Positions 42,987-52,138 of a DNA stretch of 64,000 bases are shown piece by piece. The stretch is from Treponema bryantii NK4A124. GTDB taxonomy: Bacteria; Spirochaetota; Spirochaetia; Treponematales; Treponemataceae. Made by a program: the position numbers and the translations under genes. The notes under the pieces are model-generated. The model did no database searches. It was not told the origin of the DNA and saw only the letters and a program-made list of their open reading frames with translations. The stretch's first letter is position 1; each line of letters begins with the position of its first letter. Location: positions 186,001 to 250,000 of the forward strand of contig NZ_ATWV01000003.1 in assembly GCF_000421345.1 (NCBI RefSeq). Reading direction: 5' to 3'.

Positions 42987-44591
42987 ATGGGAAACAAAGA
43001 ACTTATAGAAAGCGGCTCTGCCGTTCTGGGAATTGAGTTTGGTTCAACACGTATTAAGGCTGTGCTGATTAATGACAAATATGAGCCTATTGCGGGCGGC
43101 TCTTATACCTGGGAAAACACTCTGGATAATGGTATCTGGACCTACCCTTTGAGCCAGATTCACGAGGGGCTGCAGACCTGTTATGCTGACCTTAAAAAAG
43201 ACGTTGCCGAAAAATACGGCGTAAAGCTTACAAAGTTCCGTGCCGGCGGTATTTCTGCCATGATGCACGGCTACCTTGCTTTTGATAAGGAAGAAAATCT
43301 TCTCGTTCCATTCAGAACCTGGAGAAATACTATTACAGGTCAGGCTTCTAAGGAGCTTTCAAACCTTTTCAACTTCCCTGTTCCTGAGCGCTGGTCTGTT
43401 TCTCACCTTTATCAGGCTATTTTGAACAAAGAACCTCATATCAACAAGATAAACAATGTTTATACACTTGCAGGCTATATCCACTATATGCTTACAGGAA
43501 AGAAGGTGCTTGGTGTCGGCGATGCCAGCGGTATGTTCCCTGTAAAATACGAGGCTGGTAAAGCTGATTATAATCCGGATTTCAAGGCTAAGTTTGAAGC
43601 TCTTCCTGGTGTTAAGGCGCTCGGCCTTAAGCTTGATTCTGTTTTCCCTAAGGTTTTGATGGCCGGGGAATCTGCCGGTGAGCTTACTGAAGCTGGTGCT
43701 AAGTTCCTTGACCCTACAGGAGAGCTCCAGGCTGGTATTCCATTCTGTCCTCCGGAAGGAGATGCGGGAACAGGTATGGCTGCAACTAATTCTGTTGCCG
43801 CTAAAACTGGTAACATCTCTGCCGGAACTTCTGTATTCAGTATGGTAGTTCTGGAAAAGGATTTGAAGAAGGCTTACCCTGGAATTATTGATATCGTAAC
43901 TACACCTGCAGGACTTCCTGTTGCAATGGTTCACGCAAATAACTGTACAGGCGAGCATAACTACTGGATGGATCTTTTCTATGAAGTAGCTACTTTGATG
44001 TGCGGTGCAGGCAATGTACCAAAGATTGGTAAGTTCTTTGATGATCTGATCGGCAAGTCTCTTGAAGCTGATAAAGACTGTGGCGGACTTCTCGCTTACA
44101 ACTATCTTTCCGGTGAAACAATTACAGGCTTTAACAGCGGACGCCCACTCTTTGCACGTGCAGAAAATGCTAAGTTCAACGTTGCAAACTTTATGCGTAC
44201 TCAGATGTTCGCTTCTCTTGGTGCTCTCCGTGCAGGTATGAATATTCTTTATGATGAAGAAAAGGTTCCTGTAGAAAGCATGACTGGTGCCGGCGGCTAC
44301 TTTAAAACTGAAGCCGGATTGAAATACATGGCTGCGGCTATGAAGACTAGCGTTAGCGCTATGGAAACTGCGGGTGAAGGCGGACCTTGGGGTATGGCAC
44401 TTCTAGCTGCATATGCTATTGATTCTAAAAATAACAAAACACTTGATGACTTCCTGAATAATGAAGTATTCAAATCTTGCAAAAAAACTACTGCAGCACC
44501 TGAAAATGAATTAGTAGAAAGCTTTAATATATTCTTTGACAGATATATGAAAGGCCTTGCAATCGAAAAGGCTGCAGTAGAAAATCTTTAA
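42987..44591 (+). CDS. FGGY-family carbohydrate kinase (ribulokinase-like)
   Basis: 534 residues. The N-terminal ATPase lobe starts LGIEFGSTRIKAVLIN (phosphate-1 loop); GDASGMFPV, CPPEGDAGTGMAATN, AGTSVFSMV and the C-terminal MTGAGGYFKTEAG are FGGY-type segments. It phosphorylates a pentulose or related sugar. The next gene is a ribulose-5-phosphate 4-epimerase, so L-ribulose is the likely substrate (ribulokinase role), but xylulose or another ketose cannot be excluded. The gene has its own promoter next to unusual homopolymer tracts. Confidence 0.85.
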   Translation: MGNKELIESGSAVLGIEFGSTRIKAVLINDKYEPIAGGSYTWENTLDNGIWTYPLSQIHEGLQTCYADLKKDVAEKYGVKLTKFRAGGISAMMHGYLAFDKEENLLVPFRTWRNTITGQASKELSNLFNFPVPERWSVSHLYQAILNKEPHINKINNVYTLAGYIHYMLTGKKVLGVGDASGMFPVKYEAGKADYNPDFKAKFEALPGVKALGLKLDSVFPKVLMAGESAGELTEAGAKFLDPTGELQAGIPFCPPEGDAGTGMAATNSVAAKTGNISAGTSVFSMVVLEKDLKKAYPGIIDIVTTPAGLPVAMVHANNCTGEHNYWMDLFYEVATLMCGAGNVPKIGKFFDDLIGKSLEADKDCGGLLAYNYLSGETITGFNSGRPLFARAENAKFNVANFMRTQMFASLGALRAGMNILYDEEKVPVESMTGAGGYFKTEAGLKYMAAAMKTSVSAMETAGEGGPWGMALLAAYAIDSKNNKTLDDFLNNEVFKSCKKTTAAPENELVESFNIFFDRYMKGLAIEKAAVENL

Positions 44592-44595
44592 AAAT

Positions 44596-44632
44596 GTGGT
44601 TTCGATACGCCCTTTCGGGCTACTCAACCACC
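44596..44632 (-). repeat. Palindromic element A12
   Basis: Outer stem GTGGTT/AACCAC, inner stem GCCC/GGGC, loop TTTC. Inverted pair with A13, between the kinase and epimerase genes. Confidence 0.86.
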
Positions 44633-44634
44633 GC

Positions 44635-44673
44635 GGTGATTGAGTGCCGCGAAAGCGGTGTATCGAAATCACC
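44635..44673 (+). repeat. Palindromic element A13 (GTGATT/AATCAC variant)
   Basis: Outer stem GGTGATT/AATCACC, inner stem CCGC/GCGG, loop GAAA. Second copy with the compensated G-C to A-T change in the outer stem. Confidence 0.86.
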
Positions 44674-44693
44674 ATAATACACGAGGAAAAAAA

Positions 44694-45413
44694 ATGAATT
44701 ACGAAACACTTAGAAATCAGGCTTACGAAGCTAATATGAAAATTCCGGAGAACCACCTGGCTCTCTATACCTGGGGAAACGTTTCTGCTTTTGATAAGGA
44801 TAAGGGCGTTTTTGCAATCAAGCCAAGTGGAGTTCCTTATCCGGAGCTTACTCCTGAATCAATGGTAATTATTGACCTTGATGGAAAGAAGGTTGATGGT
44901 TCTCTGAATCCTTCTTCCGACACCCCTACCCACGCAGTTCTCTACAAGGAGTTTGCAATGAATCAGGGTGGCGAGGTTGGAGGAATCATCCATACTCACT
45001 CTACCTGCGCCGTAGCCTGGGCTCAGGCAGTGCGCTCAGTGCCACTCTTTGGCACCACACACGCAGATCACATTCAGAAGGCAGTTCCTTGCACTCCATA
45101 CCTCAGCCGCGAAGCTGTTGAGCGCGACTACGAAAAAGAAACTGGTCTTTTGATTGTAAAGCACTTTGCAGAACTTGGACTTAATCCTAGTGAAGTAAAT
45201 ATGGTTCTCTGCGGAGGTCATGGACCTTTTGCCTGGGGCAAAAATGCGGATAAGGCGGTTTATAATGGAACTGTTCTTGAGGAAATCTGTAAGATGGCTA
45301 TGTATACACTGCAGATTCGTCCGGATGCGACAGAATTACCAGATTATATAGTTAATAAACATTATATGCGTAAACATGGTCCTAACGCATATTATGGACA
45401 GGGAAATAAATAA
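44694..45413 (+). CDS. araD: L-ribulose-5-phosphate 4-epimerase
   Basis: 239 residues. The class II aldolase-like fold is shown by LALYTWGNVSAFD, IKPSGVPYPELTPESMV, SSDTPTHAVLYKEF and the metal-binding IHTHSTCAVAWAQ; GHGPFAWGKNADKAVYN follows. It interconverts L-ribulose 5-phosphate and D-xylulose 5-phosphate, feeding the pentose phosphate pathway. The start at 44694 follows ACGAGG; an in-frame TTG at 44640 is inside palindrome A13 and is not credible. Pairs with the upstream kinase and ends in a terminator. Confidence 0.93.
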   Translation: MNYETLRNQAYEANMKIPENHLALYTWGNVSAFDKDKGVFAIKPSGVPYPELTPESMVIIDLDGKKVDGSLNPSSDTPTHAVLYKEFAMNQGGEVGGIIHTHSTCAVAWAQAVRSVPLFGTTHADHIQKAVPCTPYLSREAVERDYEKETGLLIVKHFAELGLNPSEVNMVLCGGHGPFAWGKNADKAVYNGTVLEEICKMAMYTLQIRPDATELPDYIVNKHYMRKHGPNAYYGQGNK

Positions 45414-45425
45414 AAATCAGATATC

Positions 45426-45465
45426 AAAAAAAAATCTGACGGGCTCCCGCTGTCAGATTTTTTTT
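45426..45465. terminator. Bidirectional rho-independent terminator after araD
   Basis: Run of As, ATCTGAC, 11-nt loop containing GGGCTCCCGC, GTCAGAT, run of nine Ts. Works in both directions; separates araD from recO. Confidence 0.85.
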
Positions 45466-45506
45466 ACATCGAAGCATAACTATTTATTCCCCTACCATAA
45501 CTGTGT

Positions 45507-45512
45507 TATACT
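45507..45512 (+). promoter_or_regulatory. Extended -10 box for recO, 6 nt from the ATG
   Basis: TGT-TATACT (extended -10). Only AAGGGC lies between it and the ATG, so the transcript would have almost no leader. Confidence 0.4.
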
Positions 45513-45518
45513 AAGGGC

Positions 45519-46301
45519 ATGAACCGCTCGTCTTCTACTTCTGCAATTGTCTTATCACTCCGGCCGCTGGGCGAAAATAACTCCAGTGTTACCCTGCTCA
45601 CTCCGGAGCAAGGTATTGTTTATGCGGTTTTGTACGGCGGACCAAAGAGCCGCCTTCGTTCACTTGTTTCCCAGTGGAACTCAGGCAAGGTCTGGCTCTA
45701 TGAAAATCCGGAAAAAAATCAGATTAAAATCAGTGACTTTGAGGTTGCAAATTACCACGCTTCCTTCAGTCAAAATCTTTTTAAATCCTACGCCGCTTCC
45801 CTTGCTGCAGAGCTTGCTATAAAAACCCGCTGCGGTGGCAGTTCTGAGCTCTGTCACCGTCTCGTAGGCGGCTTTCTGGACGGAATGGAACTTTGCGACG
45901 AAGAACAGAGCCGCCTTGGACTTTTACGTTTTTTGTGGCGTTATCTGGAATTACTTGGTATTCAGCCTAATTCTCACGCCTGCGCAAGTTGCGGTAAAAC
46001 TTTTTTGGATTCACGGTTTGCACCAAATGCCATTTCATACTATAATAGTATGGAAAACAGTTTTATCTGTCCGGACTGCGTTGAATCGGGAGGAAGCAGC
46101 CAGAGAGAAAATATGATAGGCGTGCATTTTACCGCCCTGCAATATCTTTCCGCTCTTACAGTTCTTTCCCCTTCAGATGCAAGAAAGCTCTCAATTGATG
46201 AAGAAGTTTACGGCCAGATTCGTCAGCTGGTTTTCTTTCTGATTGAAAACAGTATTGATCAGAAGCTGAACTCAATTGAAACTGGGATGGGGATTTTGTG
46301 A
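45519..46301 (+). CDS. recO: DNA repair protein RecO
   Basis: 260 residues. An N-terminal OB fold (about 8-80: IVLSLRPLGENNSSVTLLTPEQGIV) and a helical domain with zinc-ligand pairs CASCGK and CPDC match RecO. It anneals single strands and loads RecA in the RecF pathway. The next gene, recJ, starts at the GTG that overlaps this stop (GTGA), so two recombination genes are coupled. Confidence 0.9.
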   Translation: MNRSSSTSAIVLSLRPLGENNSSVTLLTPEQGIVYAVLYGGPKSRLRSLVSQWNSGKVWLYENPEKNQIKISDFEVANYHASFSQNLFKSYAASLAAELAIKTRCGGSSELCHRLVGGFLDGMELCDEEQSRLGLLRFLWRYLELLGIQPNSHACASCGKTFLDSRFAPNAISYYNSMENSFICPDCVESGGSSQRENMIGVHFTALQYLSALTVLSPSDARKLSIDEEVYGQIRQLVFFLIENSIDQKLNSIETGMGIL

Positions 46302-48472
46302 GAGGCGAAGCTTCATATAAAGATATATCACACTGGATTAAAAAGCCGGTAACAAAGCAGCAGATTGAGCCGCTTTGCAATTCATTTAACATTTCGCCTT
46401 TACTCGCCTCTGTTTTTGTGCGTCGTAGAATCACTAAGGGCTCAGACCTTCTCTACTATCTTGAAGATGATTTAAGATTCCAACACAATCCCTTTTCTTT
46501 TAATGGAATTGAAGATGCCGTTGAAAGAATCCTACAGGCTAAAGAAGAAGGCGAAAAGGTTTTGATTTTCGGTGACAGCGATGTAGACGGAATAAGCAGT
46601 ACCGCAATCTTATACGAAGAGCTTGTAAGAATGGGGCTTGATGTGCAGTGGCGGCTCCCCCTTGATGATGACGGCTACGGTCTTAATCTGCAGGCAATAG
46701 ATGATTTTGCTGCTCAGGACGGAACTCTTATCATCACCGTAGACTGCGGCATTTCCAATAACGATGAAATTGCCCATGCCAATGACCTTGGTATAGAAGT
46801 TATCGTAACAGACCATCATAATCCGCCGGAAAATCTTCCTGAAGCAATTATCATAATTGACCCCAAGATGGAAGATTCAAATTATCCCTTCGATGGAATC
46901 TCCGGTGCGGCCGTGGCTTATAAACTGGTAAGCGCCCTTCGTTTTGCAGACACAGATTTTTACGGAGCAGAAATCTGCATCCTGGAACTGACAGAAAACG
47001 AAGAGGAAGGCTGCGTCTATGCAGACTGCGTAAAAATCAAAAACCTGGTAAAAATCAAAGAGCTGCACGAAAAAATCATTCCGGGTCAAACTTCTATTTA
47101 CGACCTCAAACTCCCCTATTTTTTACAGGGCCAGCTGATTTATTCCTGGGATTCAAAAAAGACTCTCAATATTCTCCAGGGCTTATTCGGCCGCGGAATA
47201 GAATTCAACATCAATGATTTAAGAAATGAAATCTCCAGAGTAATTCCTTCTGTGCAGAACAAAAGTGCGGCCCAGATTAAAGCACTTTCACAGATTGCAA
47301 AATATAATGATCAGGAAACTTCTGAAATTGAAAGCATATATAATTTATATGTTACTTATTGTAAAAAAGTTATTGCTCAGAAAAAGCCGGGCCAGATAGA
47401 AGCCGAACAGAAGGACCTTCAGCTGGTAGCACTTGCCGCCCTGGCAGACATTATGCCAATGAAAAATGAAAACCGCATTTTTGTCCGCAGCGGAATTGCT
47501 TCTATCAAAAAAGAACGACCACGACAGGGACTCGCAGAGCTTTTTAATAAGCTCAATATAAACAAAGATGCCCTTACTTCTACCGACCTTTCCTGGACAG
47601 TTATTCCTGCCTTAAATGCTGCCGGCCGCATGGGAAAATCAGACCTTTCCCTAAAGCTTTTAATTTCTGAAAATCCTCGTGAACGCGAGCAGCTTGCAAA
47701 TACAATTTATGATTTAAATGAAAAAAGAAAAGATCTTGTTTCTCAAGCCTGCTATAAAGTTCATGATACTGCAGAAGAAAGTCTTAGCCGTCATTCCAAC
47801 AAGCTTTGCATTTGTGTAGATCAGTGCATAAATAAGGGAGTCACCGGAATTGTTGCCACCCGCCTTATGCAGGACTTCAACGTTCCGACAATTGCCATTA
47901 CTTATGAAAATGAAGTTTGCACGGGTTCCATGCGCAGCTGCAGGGGCTTTATTGCAACTGATTTTCTTGACAACATGGGTGACATCTTTATAAATCACGG
48001 CGGTCACAATTTTGCAGCCGGCTTCAGTTTTTATAAAGACAAGCTTGAAATCTTTTTGAACAAGGTACAGGCCGCCGCAGCCACAGTTGAACTTGAAGAA
48101 GAATGCTCTGATATTTTTGTTGACGCAGAAATTCCACCGGAGCATCTTACCCCGGAAAACTTCAGTCTTATGGAAACCTTTGAACCCTGCGGTGCAGAAA
48201 GTCCTGAGCTTGTACTGATGACCAGAAACATCAAGCTGATTGATACAATGGTTCTTGGCAAAAAGGAGCCTCATCATCTTAAAATGATTTTTGATACCGG
48301 CAAGCATAAAATACCGGCAATGTTCTGGGGCCAGGCCGACCGTCTGAAAAAAGATATATCTATTGGAAAAAAATATGATATTCTATACAACATGAGCCGA
48401 AATTATTTTAACGGCAATGTTACAAAACAGATAATTATAAAAGAAATGCTTCCATCAAAAGGAGAAATATAA
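46298..48472 (+). CDS. recJ: Single-stranded-DNA exonuclease RecJ
   Basis: 724 residues; start GTG overlapping recO by 4 bp. Phosphoesterase motifs are FGDSDVDGISS (91-101), VDCGISNNDE (149-158), TDHHNPP (171-177, the DHH box) and the DHHA1 motif NHGGHNFAAGF. It is a 5'-3' exonuclease used in recombination and mismatch repair. An insert of about 155 residues (about 218-372) separates YKLVSALRF from DLQLVALAALADIMP, which are nearly adjacent in E. coli RecJ. Confidence 0.93.
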   Translation: MRGEASYKDISHWIKKPVTKQQIEPLCNSFNISPLLASVFVRRRITKGSDLLYYLEDDLRFQHNPFSFNGIEDAVERILQAKEEGEKVLIFGDSDVDGISSTAILYEELVRMGLDVQWRLPLDDDGYGLNLQAIDDFAAQDGTLIITVDCGISNNDEIAHANDLGIEVIVTDHHNPPENLPEAIIIIDPKMEDSNYPFDGISGAAVAYKLVSALRFADTDFYGAEICILELTENEEEGCVYADCVKIKNLVKIKELHEKIIPGQTSIYDLKLPYFLQGQLIYSWDSKKTLNILQGLFGRGIEFNINDLRNEISRVIPSVQNKSAAQIKALSQIAKYNDQETSEIESIYNLYVTYCKKVIAQKKPGQIEAEQKDLQLVALAALADIMPMKNENRIFVRSGIASIKKERPRQGLAELFNKLNINKDALTSTDLSWTVIPALNAAGRMGKSDLSLKLLISENPREREQLANTIYDLNEKRKDLVSQACYKVHDTAEESLSRHSNKLCICVDQCINKGVTGIVATRLMQDFNVPTIAITYENEVCTGSMRSCRGFIATDFLDNMGDIFINHGGHNFAAGFSFYKDKLEIFLNKVQAAAATVELEEECSDIFVDAEIPPEHLTPENFSLMETFEPCGAESPELVLMTRNIKLIDTMVLGKKEPHHLKMIFDTGKHKIPAMFWGQADRLKKDISIGKKYDILYNMSRNYFNGNVTKQIIIKEMLPSKGEI

Positions 48473-49437
48473 TGAAAAAAATACTGCTTACCCTGCTCTG
48501 CTTACTTCAGCTTAATTTGATTTTTGCAGCTAACGCTAAATACGAATCTGAAAATTATAATCTTAATCTTACATATAATGATGTTATAACTCCCGGTGAT
48601 GCGATTTTTGTAAGGCTGAACATTACCATTCCTAAGACTCATAAAAAATCGAAGAATGAGCCTGAGAAAAAAGCTACACTGCAGCTGCTTCAGGATAAAA
48701 AAGTGATTGAGTCTGCTCCTTTCTATCAGCTTAAGAAAAAAACTGCCAGCACTGAAATGCTTTGCGGTATTCCTGTTTCTCTCTGGCTTAAGGATGGCAA
48801 CTACAGTCTTAAAATTATTTATGCTGATTCTGATACTGACATTAAAGAATTCATTTTACCAAGCCGCCTGCAGATGAGAACCTTCCCGGAAGAAGTTTTG
48901 CAGCTTGATGAAAGAAACACAAATATCAAAACTGACAACAGCCCTGAACGTGCGGCCCAAATTGAAAAGCTCAACAATATTCTTTTTACTTCCATGCCTT
49001 CTGATATTTTCTCTTTGAAAAAGTTTACTAGGCCAACTGAATCGCAGCGCTATACTGCTTACTGCGGAGACCGCCGTACATATGTTTATACAAACGGAAA
49101 ATCTTCTACAAGCCTTCACTACGGAAATGACTATGGTGTTCCAACAGGAACAGAAGTAAAAGCCTGCGCAGGCGGAAAGGTTGTTATGGCTGAAAGCCGT
49201 ATTTCTACCGGCTGGAGTGTAGTTATAGAACATCTACCGGGGCTTTACAGTCTTTACTATCATATGAGTGAGCTTTCTGTAAAAGAAGGTGACATGGTAA
49301 ACCAGGGACAGTTGATTGGTAAGTCTGGAGCAACAGGTCTTGCTACAGGTCCTCACCTGCACTGGGAAGTTCGCCTTAATGGCTCTGCTGTAAGACCTGA
49401 ATTTTTCTTAAGTGATTTTACTTTTGAAGAAAATTAG
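48472..49437 (+). CDS. Exported M23-family (LytM) peptidase
   Basis: 321 residues. Signal peptide MKKILLTLLCLLQLNLIFA. An N-terminal Ig-like region (about 20-130) is followed by an M23 domain with zinc ligands in LHYGNDYG and HLHWEVR; the first pattern is HxxxD. It should cut peptidoglycan cross-links, or assist an amidase, in the periplasm. The ATG overlaps the recJ stop by one base. Confidence 0.88.
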   Translation: MKKILLTLLCLLQLNLIFAANAKYESENYNLNLTYNDVITPGDAIFVRLNITIPKTHKKSKNEPEKKATLQLLQDKKVIESAPFYQLKKKTASTEMLCGIPVSLWLKDGNYSLKIIYADSDTDIKEFILPSRLQMRTFPEEVLQLDERNTNIKTDNSPERAAQIEKLNNILFTSMPSDIFSLKKFTRPTESQRYTAYCGDRRTYVYTNGKSSTSLHYGNDYGVPTGTEVKACAGGKVVMAESRISTGWSVVIEHLPGLYSLYYHMSELSVKEGDMVNQGQLIGKSGATGLATGPHLHWEVRLNGSAVRPEFFLSDFTFEEN

Positions 49438-49471
49438 TGGATTGCCACGTCGCTACGCTCCTCGCAATGAC
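49438..49471 (-). repeat. Palindromic element B4
   Basis: TGGATTGCCACGTCGC-TAC-GCTCCTCGCAATGACA. Lies exactly between the stops of two convergent genes. Confidence 0.78.
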
Positions 49472-49474
49472 ATT

Positions 49475-50107
49475 CTATAATTCTTCCACCACGAAACTGC
49501 CGTTTTCATTAAAGCTTATAGAATAATAGCGGTCGGGGCGGCAGGCTGAAAGGTCAATCGAAAATCTTGTTACAAGGCCAAAGGATGGCAGTCTGTATTT
49601 TCCTGTTGCAAAGGCTGCAATGCGGTATAGTTTTTTACGGTCACTCAGGCTTGAACCATATCCAAGCAGCATACATTGTCCGTAATCGTCATAATATTTT
49701 TCCAGCAGAGTTCCATGAGAACGTTCACGGCGTTCTTCGATAATTCTGTTTTTTCCGTAAATGCGGGAAGGAAAAACAAAATACTTTCCATCTGAACCTA
49801 TACGTGCAAACTCCACGGCAAGGTAAGAACCGGACCAGGAGCGCTCAATTACTGCAATTTCATTTCCGTTAGAATCAATTATGGAAAAAGTTCCGCTGAC
49901 TGTGTTACCTTCTGAAGCGTCTGAGGCTGCTGAAGTTGAAGAGCCGTAAATTTTAATCCGCAAAAATTCCTGGGGAATATTTTCATTCAACGAGGCGGTC
50001 GCGTTCCAGCAGGCAAGCACAGACCAGCAGGTAAAAACAAGGTAAGCAATAAGAATCAGCGTAAGTAAAGGAGAAAACAATCTTATAAAGTAGTTTTGTC
50101 TTTTCAA
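49475..50107 (-). CDS. Membrane-anchored protein of unknown function
   Basis: About 210 residues with one N-terminal transmembrane helix (LFSPLLTLILIAYLVFTCWSV) and a beta-rich exported domain. I choose a TTG start at 50107, preceded by GGAG at 5 nt; the ATG at 50149 lies inside palindrome A14 and would put a repeat-encoded peptide before the helix. No domain recognised. Confidence 0.55.
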   Translation of the reverse strand: MKRQNYFIRLFSPLLTLILIAYLVFTCWSVLACWNATASLNENIPQEFLRIKIYGSSTSAASDASEGNTVSGTFSIIDSNGNEIAVIERSWSGSYLAVEFARIGSDGKYFVFPSRIYGKNRIIEERRERSHGTLLEKYYDDYGQCMLLGYGSSLSDRKKLYRIAAFATGKYRLPSFGLVTRFSIDLSACRPDRYYSISFNENGSFVVEEL

Positions 50108-50121
50108 GAAATCTCCATTTT

Positions 50122-50158
50122 GTGGTTTCGATACGATGCTTCGCATCACTCAACCACC
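50122..50158 (-). repeat. Palindromic element A14
   Basis: Outer stem GTGGTT/AACCAC, inner stem GATGC/GCATC, loop TTC. Between the ligA stop and the membrane-protein gene. Confidence 0.86.
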
Positions 50159-50161
50159 ATA

Positions 50162-52081
50162 TTATCCGAGCAGCTCCAGGAAAGCCTTCTCATCAATAAC
50201 AGGAATGCCAAGCTTTGCGGCCTTTACGTTTTTCGATGAACCGCTTGTGGTATCATTTGTAACAAGGTAAGACAAATCCTTTGTAACTGAAGACTTTATC
50301 GAACCGCCGTTTTTCTTTACCAGCTGTTCCGCATCGGCCCTCTTCATAGTTATAAGCTCGCCTGTAAAACAGAAAGACTTTCCCGCGAGAAGCCCAGCTC
50401 CTGCCTGCTCAAGTTCAATAGTGCCAGAGTCAACAAGCTGCCGCATCTCACCGGCATTTTCAGCAAGTCCTTCTACTATTGTATGAGCCATAATTTCTGC
50501 AAAACCGTAAACAGAAGCAATCTGGTCTTCGTTAGCAGCAAGCAGTTTTTCAAGCGAATCAAAACCTGCCCCTATCAGTTTTTCTGCAGAGGTCTCACCA
50601 ATTCCTTCAATATCAAAAGCACCTATAAAAGTTGCAAGGCGCATACGGCGGTGATTTTGAATTGAGTTATAAACCTTTTCTGCTCCCAGCGACTTCTTAT
50701 CAGCTTCCATGCTTTCTTCATTGAGAAAATATGGAACAAGGTCTTCAACCTGCAAGGTATAAATATCAGAAATAGACTTAAGGCGGCCATCCTTAAAAAG
50801 CGAAGTAATAAGAGTTTCCCCAAGGTCGCGGATATCAACTACCTGCTGATATTTCAAAAGCTGATGGAGAACCCGTTTACTGCAGGCCTTGTTAGGACAG
50901 AATAAACGGCTTCCTTCATCAACAAGCTGAGTTCCGCAAACTTCGCAGATCTTTGGGAATTCCACAGGCCTTGTTTCCAGCCCCTTCTCTTCAACCACAC
51001 CTTCAATCTTTGGAATGATTTCACCACGCTTTACAACTACAACGTGGCTTCCAATCTGAACTCCAAGCTTACGCAGTGTATCAGGATTTGCAAGACTTGC
51101 CCTCTGTACCCGTGTGCCGTTTAATTCAACTTCATCAAAAATTGCAACTGGTGTATAGGTACCGCCGTTTATGCTCCACTCAACCTGACGCAATGTTGTT
51201 ACTGCTTCTTCAAGAGAAAACTTAAAGGCAATCTGATGGTCAGGGCGGTCGCGGCTGGCGTCGGCAAGATTAATTACACGTTCCTTGATTACAAGTCCAT
51301 CAATATCATATTCCAGAGCAGCCCGCTCTTCCATTACCTTGGCACGGTAAGCAATTACCCGGTCAGGAGATTTGCAGATTACAAGCTTTACAACATTAAA
51401 GCCGCAGTCCATAAGCCAGCGGATTTTTTCTTCTTCGTTTGTAAAATAAGATTTACCGTCAGTAGAAAGGGCATCGTAAACAATAAGCTTAAGATATTCG
51501 CTGCCCTGTCCGTCCTTACGCTTCATAAGTCCATTTGCAGCATTACGGCAATTTGCCTTGTCGGGGAAATAAGTTTTATGCACTGAATGGGTCATAATTA
51601 CTTCACCCCGGATTCCGCCTGTAAATGGCACAAGCTGGCCGTCTTTATAAATTGCGGCATTTACCCCGCCCATTTTGCGGGCATTGGCGGTAATGTCGTC
51701 GCCAATCGAACCGTCACCACGGGTAACTGCCCGCTTAAGATAGCCATTTTCATATTGAAGCTCAAGCGAAGCACCATCGAGTTTATATTCAACAAGATAT
51801 TCGTCGTATTTATGCTTTTCTGCCCAGGCCAAAAACTGTTCCGGGTTTGCGGCCTTTTCCTGGCTTCCCATTGGCATTACATGCTGTACCTTTGCAAAGT
51901 TTCCAGAATCGGCTCCTACCCGGTGGAGTATGGGGTTAGCCGGGTCTAACTGCTTAAGTTCATCCCAAAGCTTATCAAATTCTGCATCGCTTATTTCGCC
52001 TTCGCCGTCGTAGTAAGATTTCTGATAGCGGGTAATGAGGTTTTCGAGTTCTGAGATTCTCTGAGATTCAAACAAGTCCAT
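50162..52081 (-). CDS. ligA: NAD-dependent DNA ligase
   Basis: 639 residues. The adenylation motif is KLDGAS (catalytic Lys, about residue 112). Zinc-finger cysteines are in CEVCGTQL and CPNKACSKR (about 395-420), followed by helix-hairpin-helix repeats and a C-terminal BRCT domain (KSFCFTGELITMKR to the end). It seals nicks in replication and repair using NAD+. The start at 52081 (MDLFESQRISELE) has AAAGG upstream; an upstream TTG lies in palindrome A15. Ends 3 bp after A14. Confidence 0.95.
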   Translation of the reverse strand: MDLFESQRISELENLITRYQKSYYDGEGEISDAEFDKLWDELKQLDPANPILHRVGADSGNFAKVQHVMPMGSQEKAANPEQFLAWAEKHKYDEYLVEYKLDGASLELQYENGYLKRAVTRGDGSIGDDITANARKMGGVNAAIYKDGQLVPFTGGIRGEVIMTHSVHKTYFPDKANCRNAANGLMKRKDGQGSEYLKLIVYDALSTDGKSYFTNEEEKIRWLMDCGFNVVKLVICKSPDRVIAYRAKVMEERAALEYDIDGLVIKERVINLADASRDRPDHQIAFKFSLEEAVTTLRQVEWSINGGTYTPVAIFDEVELNGTRVQRASLANPDTLRKLGVQIGSHVVVVKRGEIIPKIEGVVEEKGLETRPVEFPKICEVCGTQLVDEGSRLFCPNKACSKRVLHQLLKYQQVVDIRDLGETLITSLFKDGRLKSISDIYTLQVEDLVPYFLNEESMEADKKSLGAEKVYNSIQNHRRMRLATFIGAFDIEGIGETSAEKLIGAGFDSLEKLLAANEDQIASVYGFAEIMAHTIVEGLAENAGEMRQLVDSGTIELEQAGAGLLAGKSFCFTGELITMKRADAEQLVKKNGGSIKSSVTKDLSYLVTNDTTSGSSKNVKAAKLGIPVIDEKAFLELLG

Positions 52082-52097
52082 ATAATACCTTTTACAA

Positions 52098-52134
52098 GGT
52101 GGTTTCGATACGACCTTCGGTCTACTCAACCACC
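52098..52134 (-). repeat. Palindromic element A15
   Basis: Outer stem GGTGGTT/AACCACC, inner stem GACC/GGTC, loop TTC. Between trmB and ligA. Confidence 0.86.
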
Positions 52135-52138
52135 GGAA

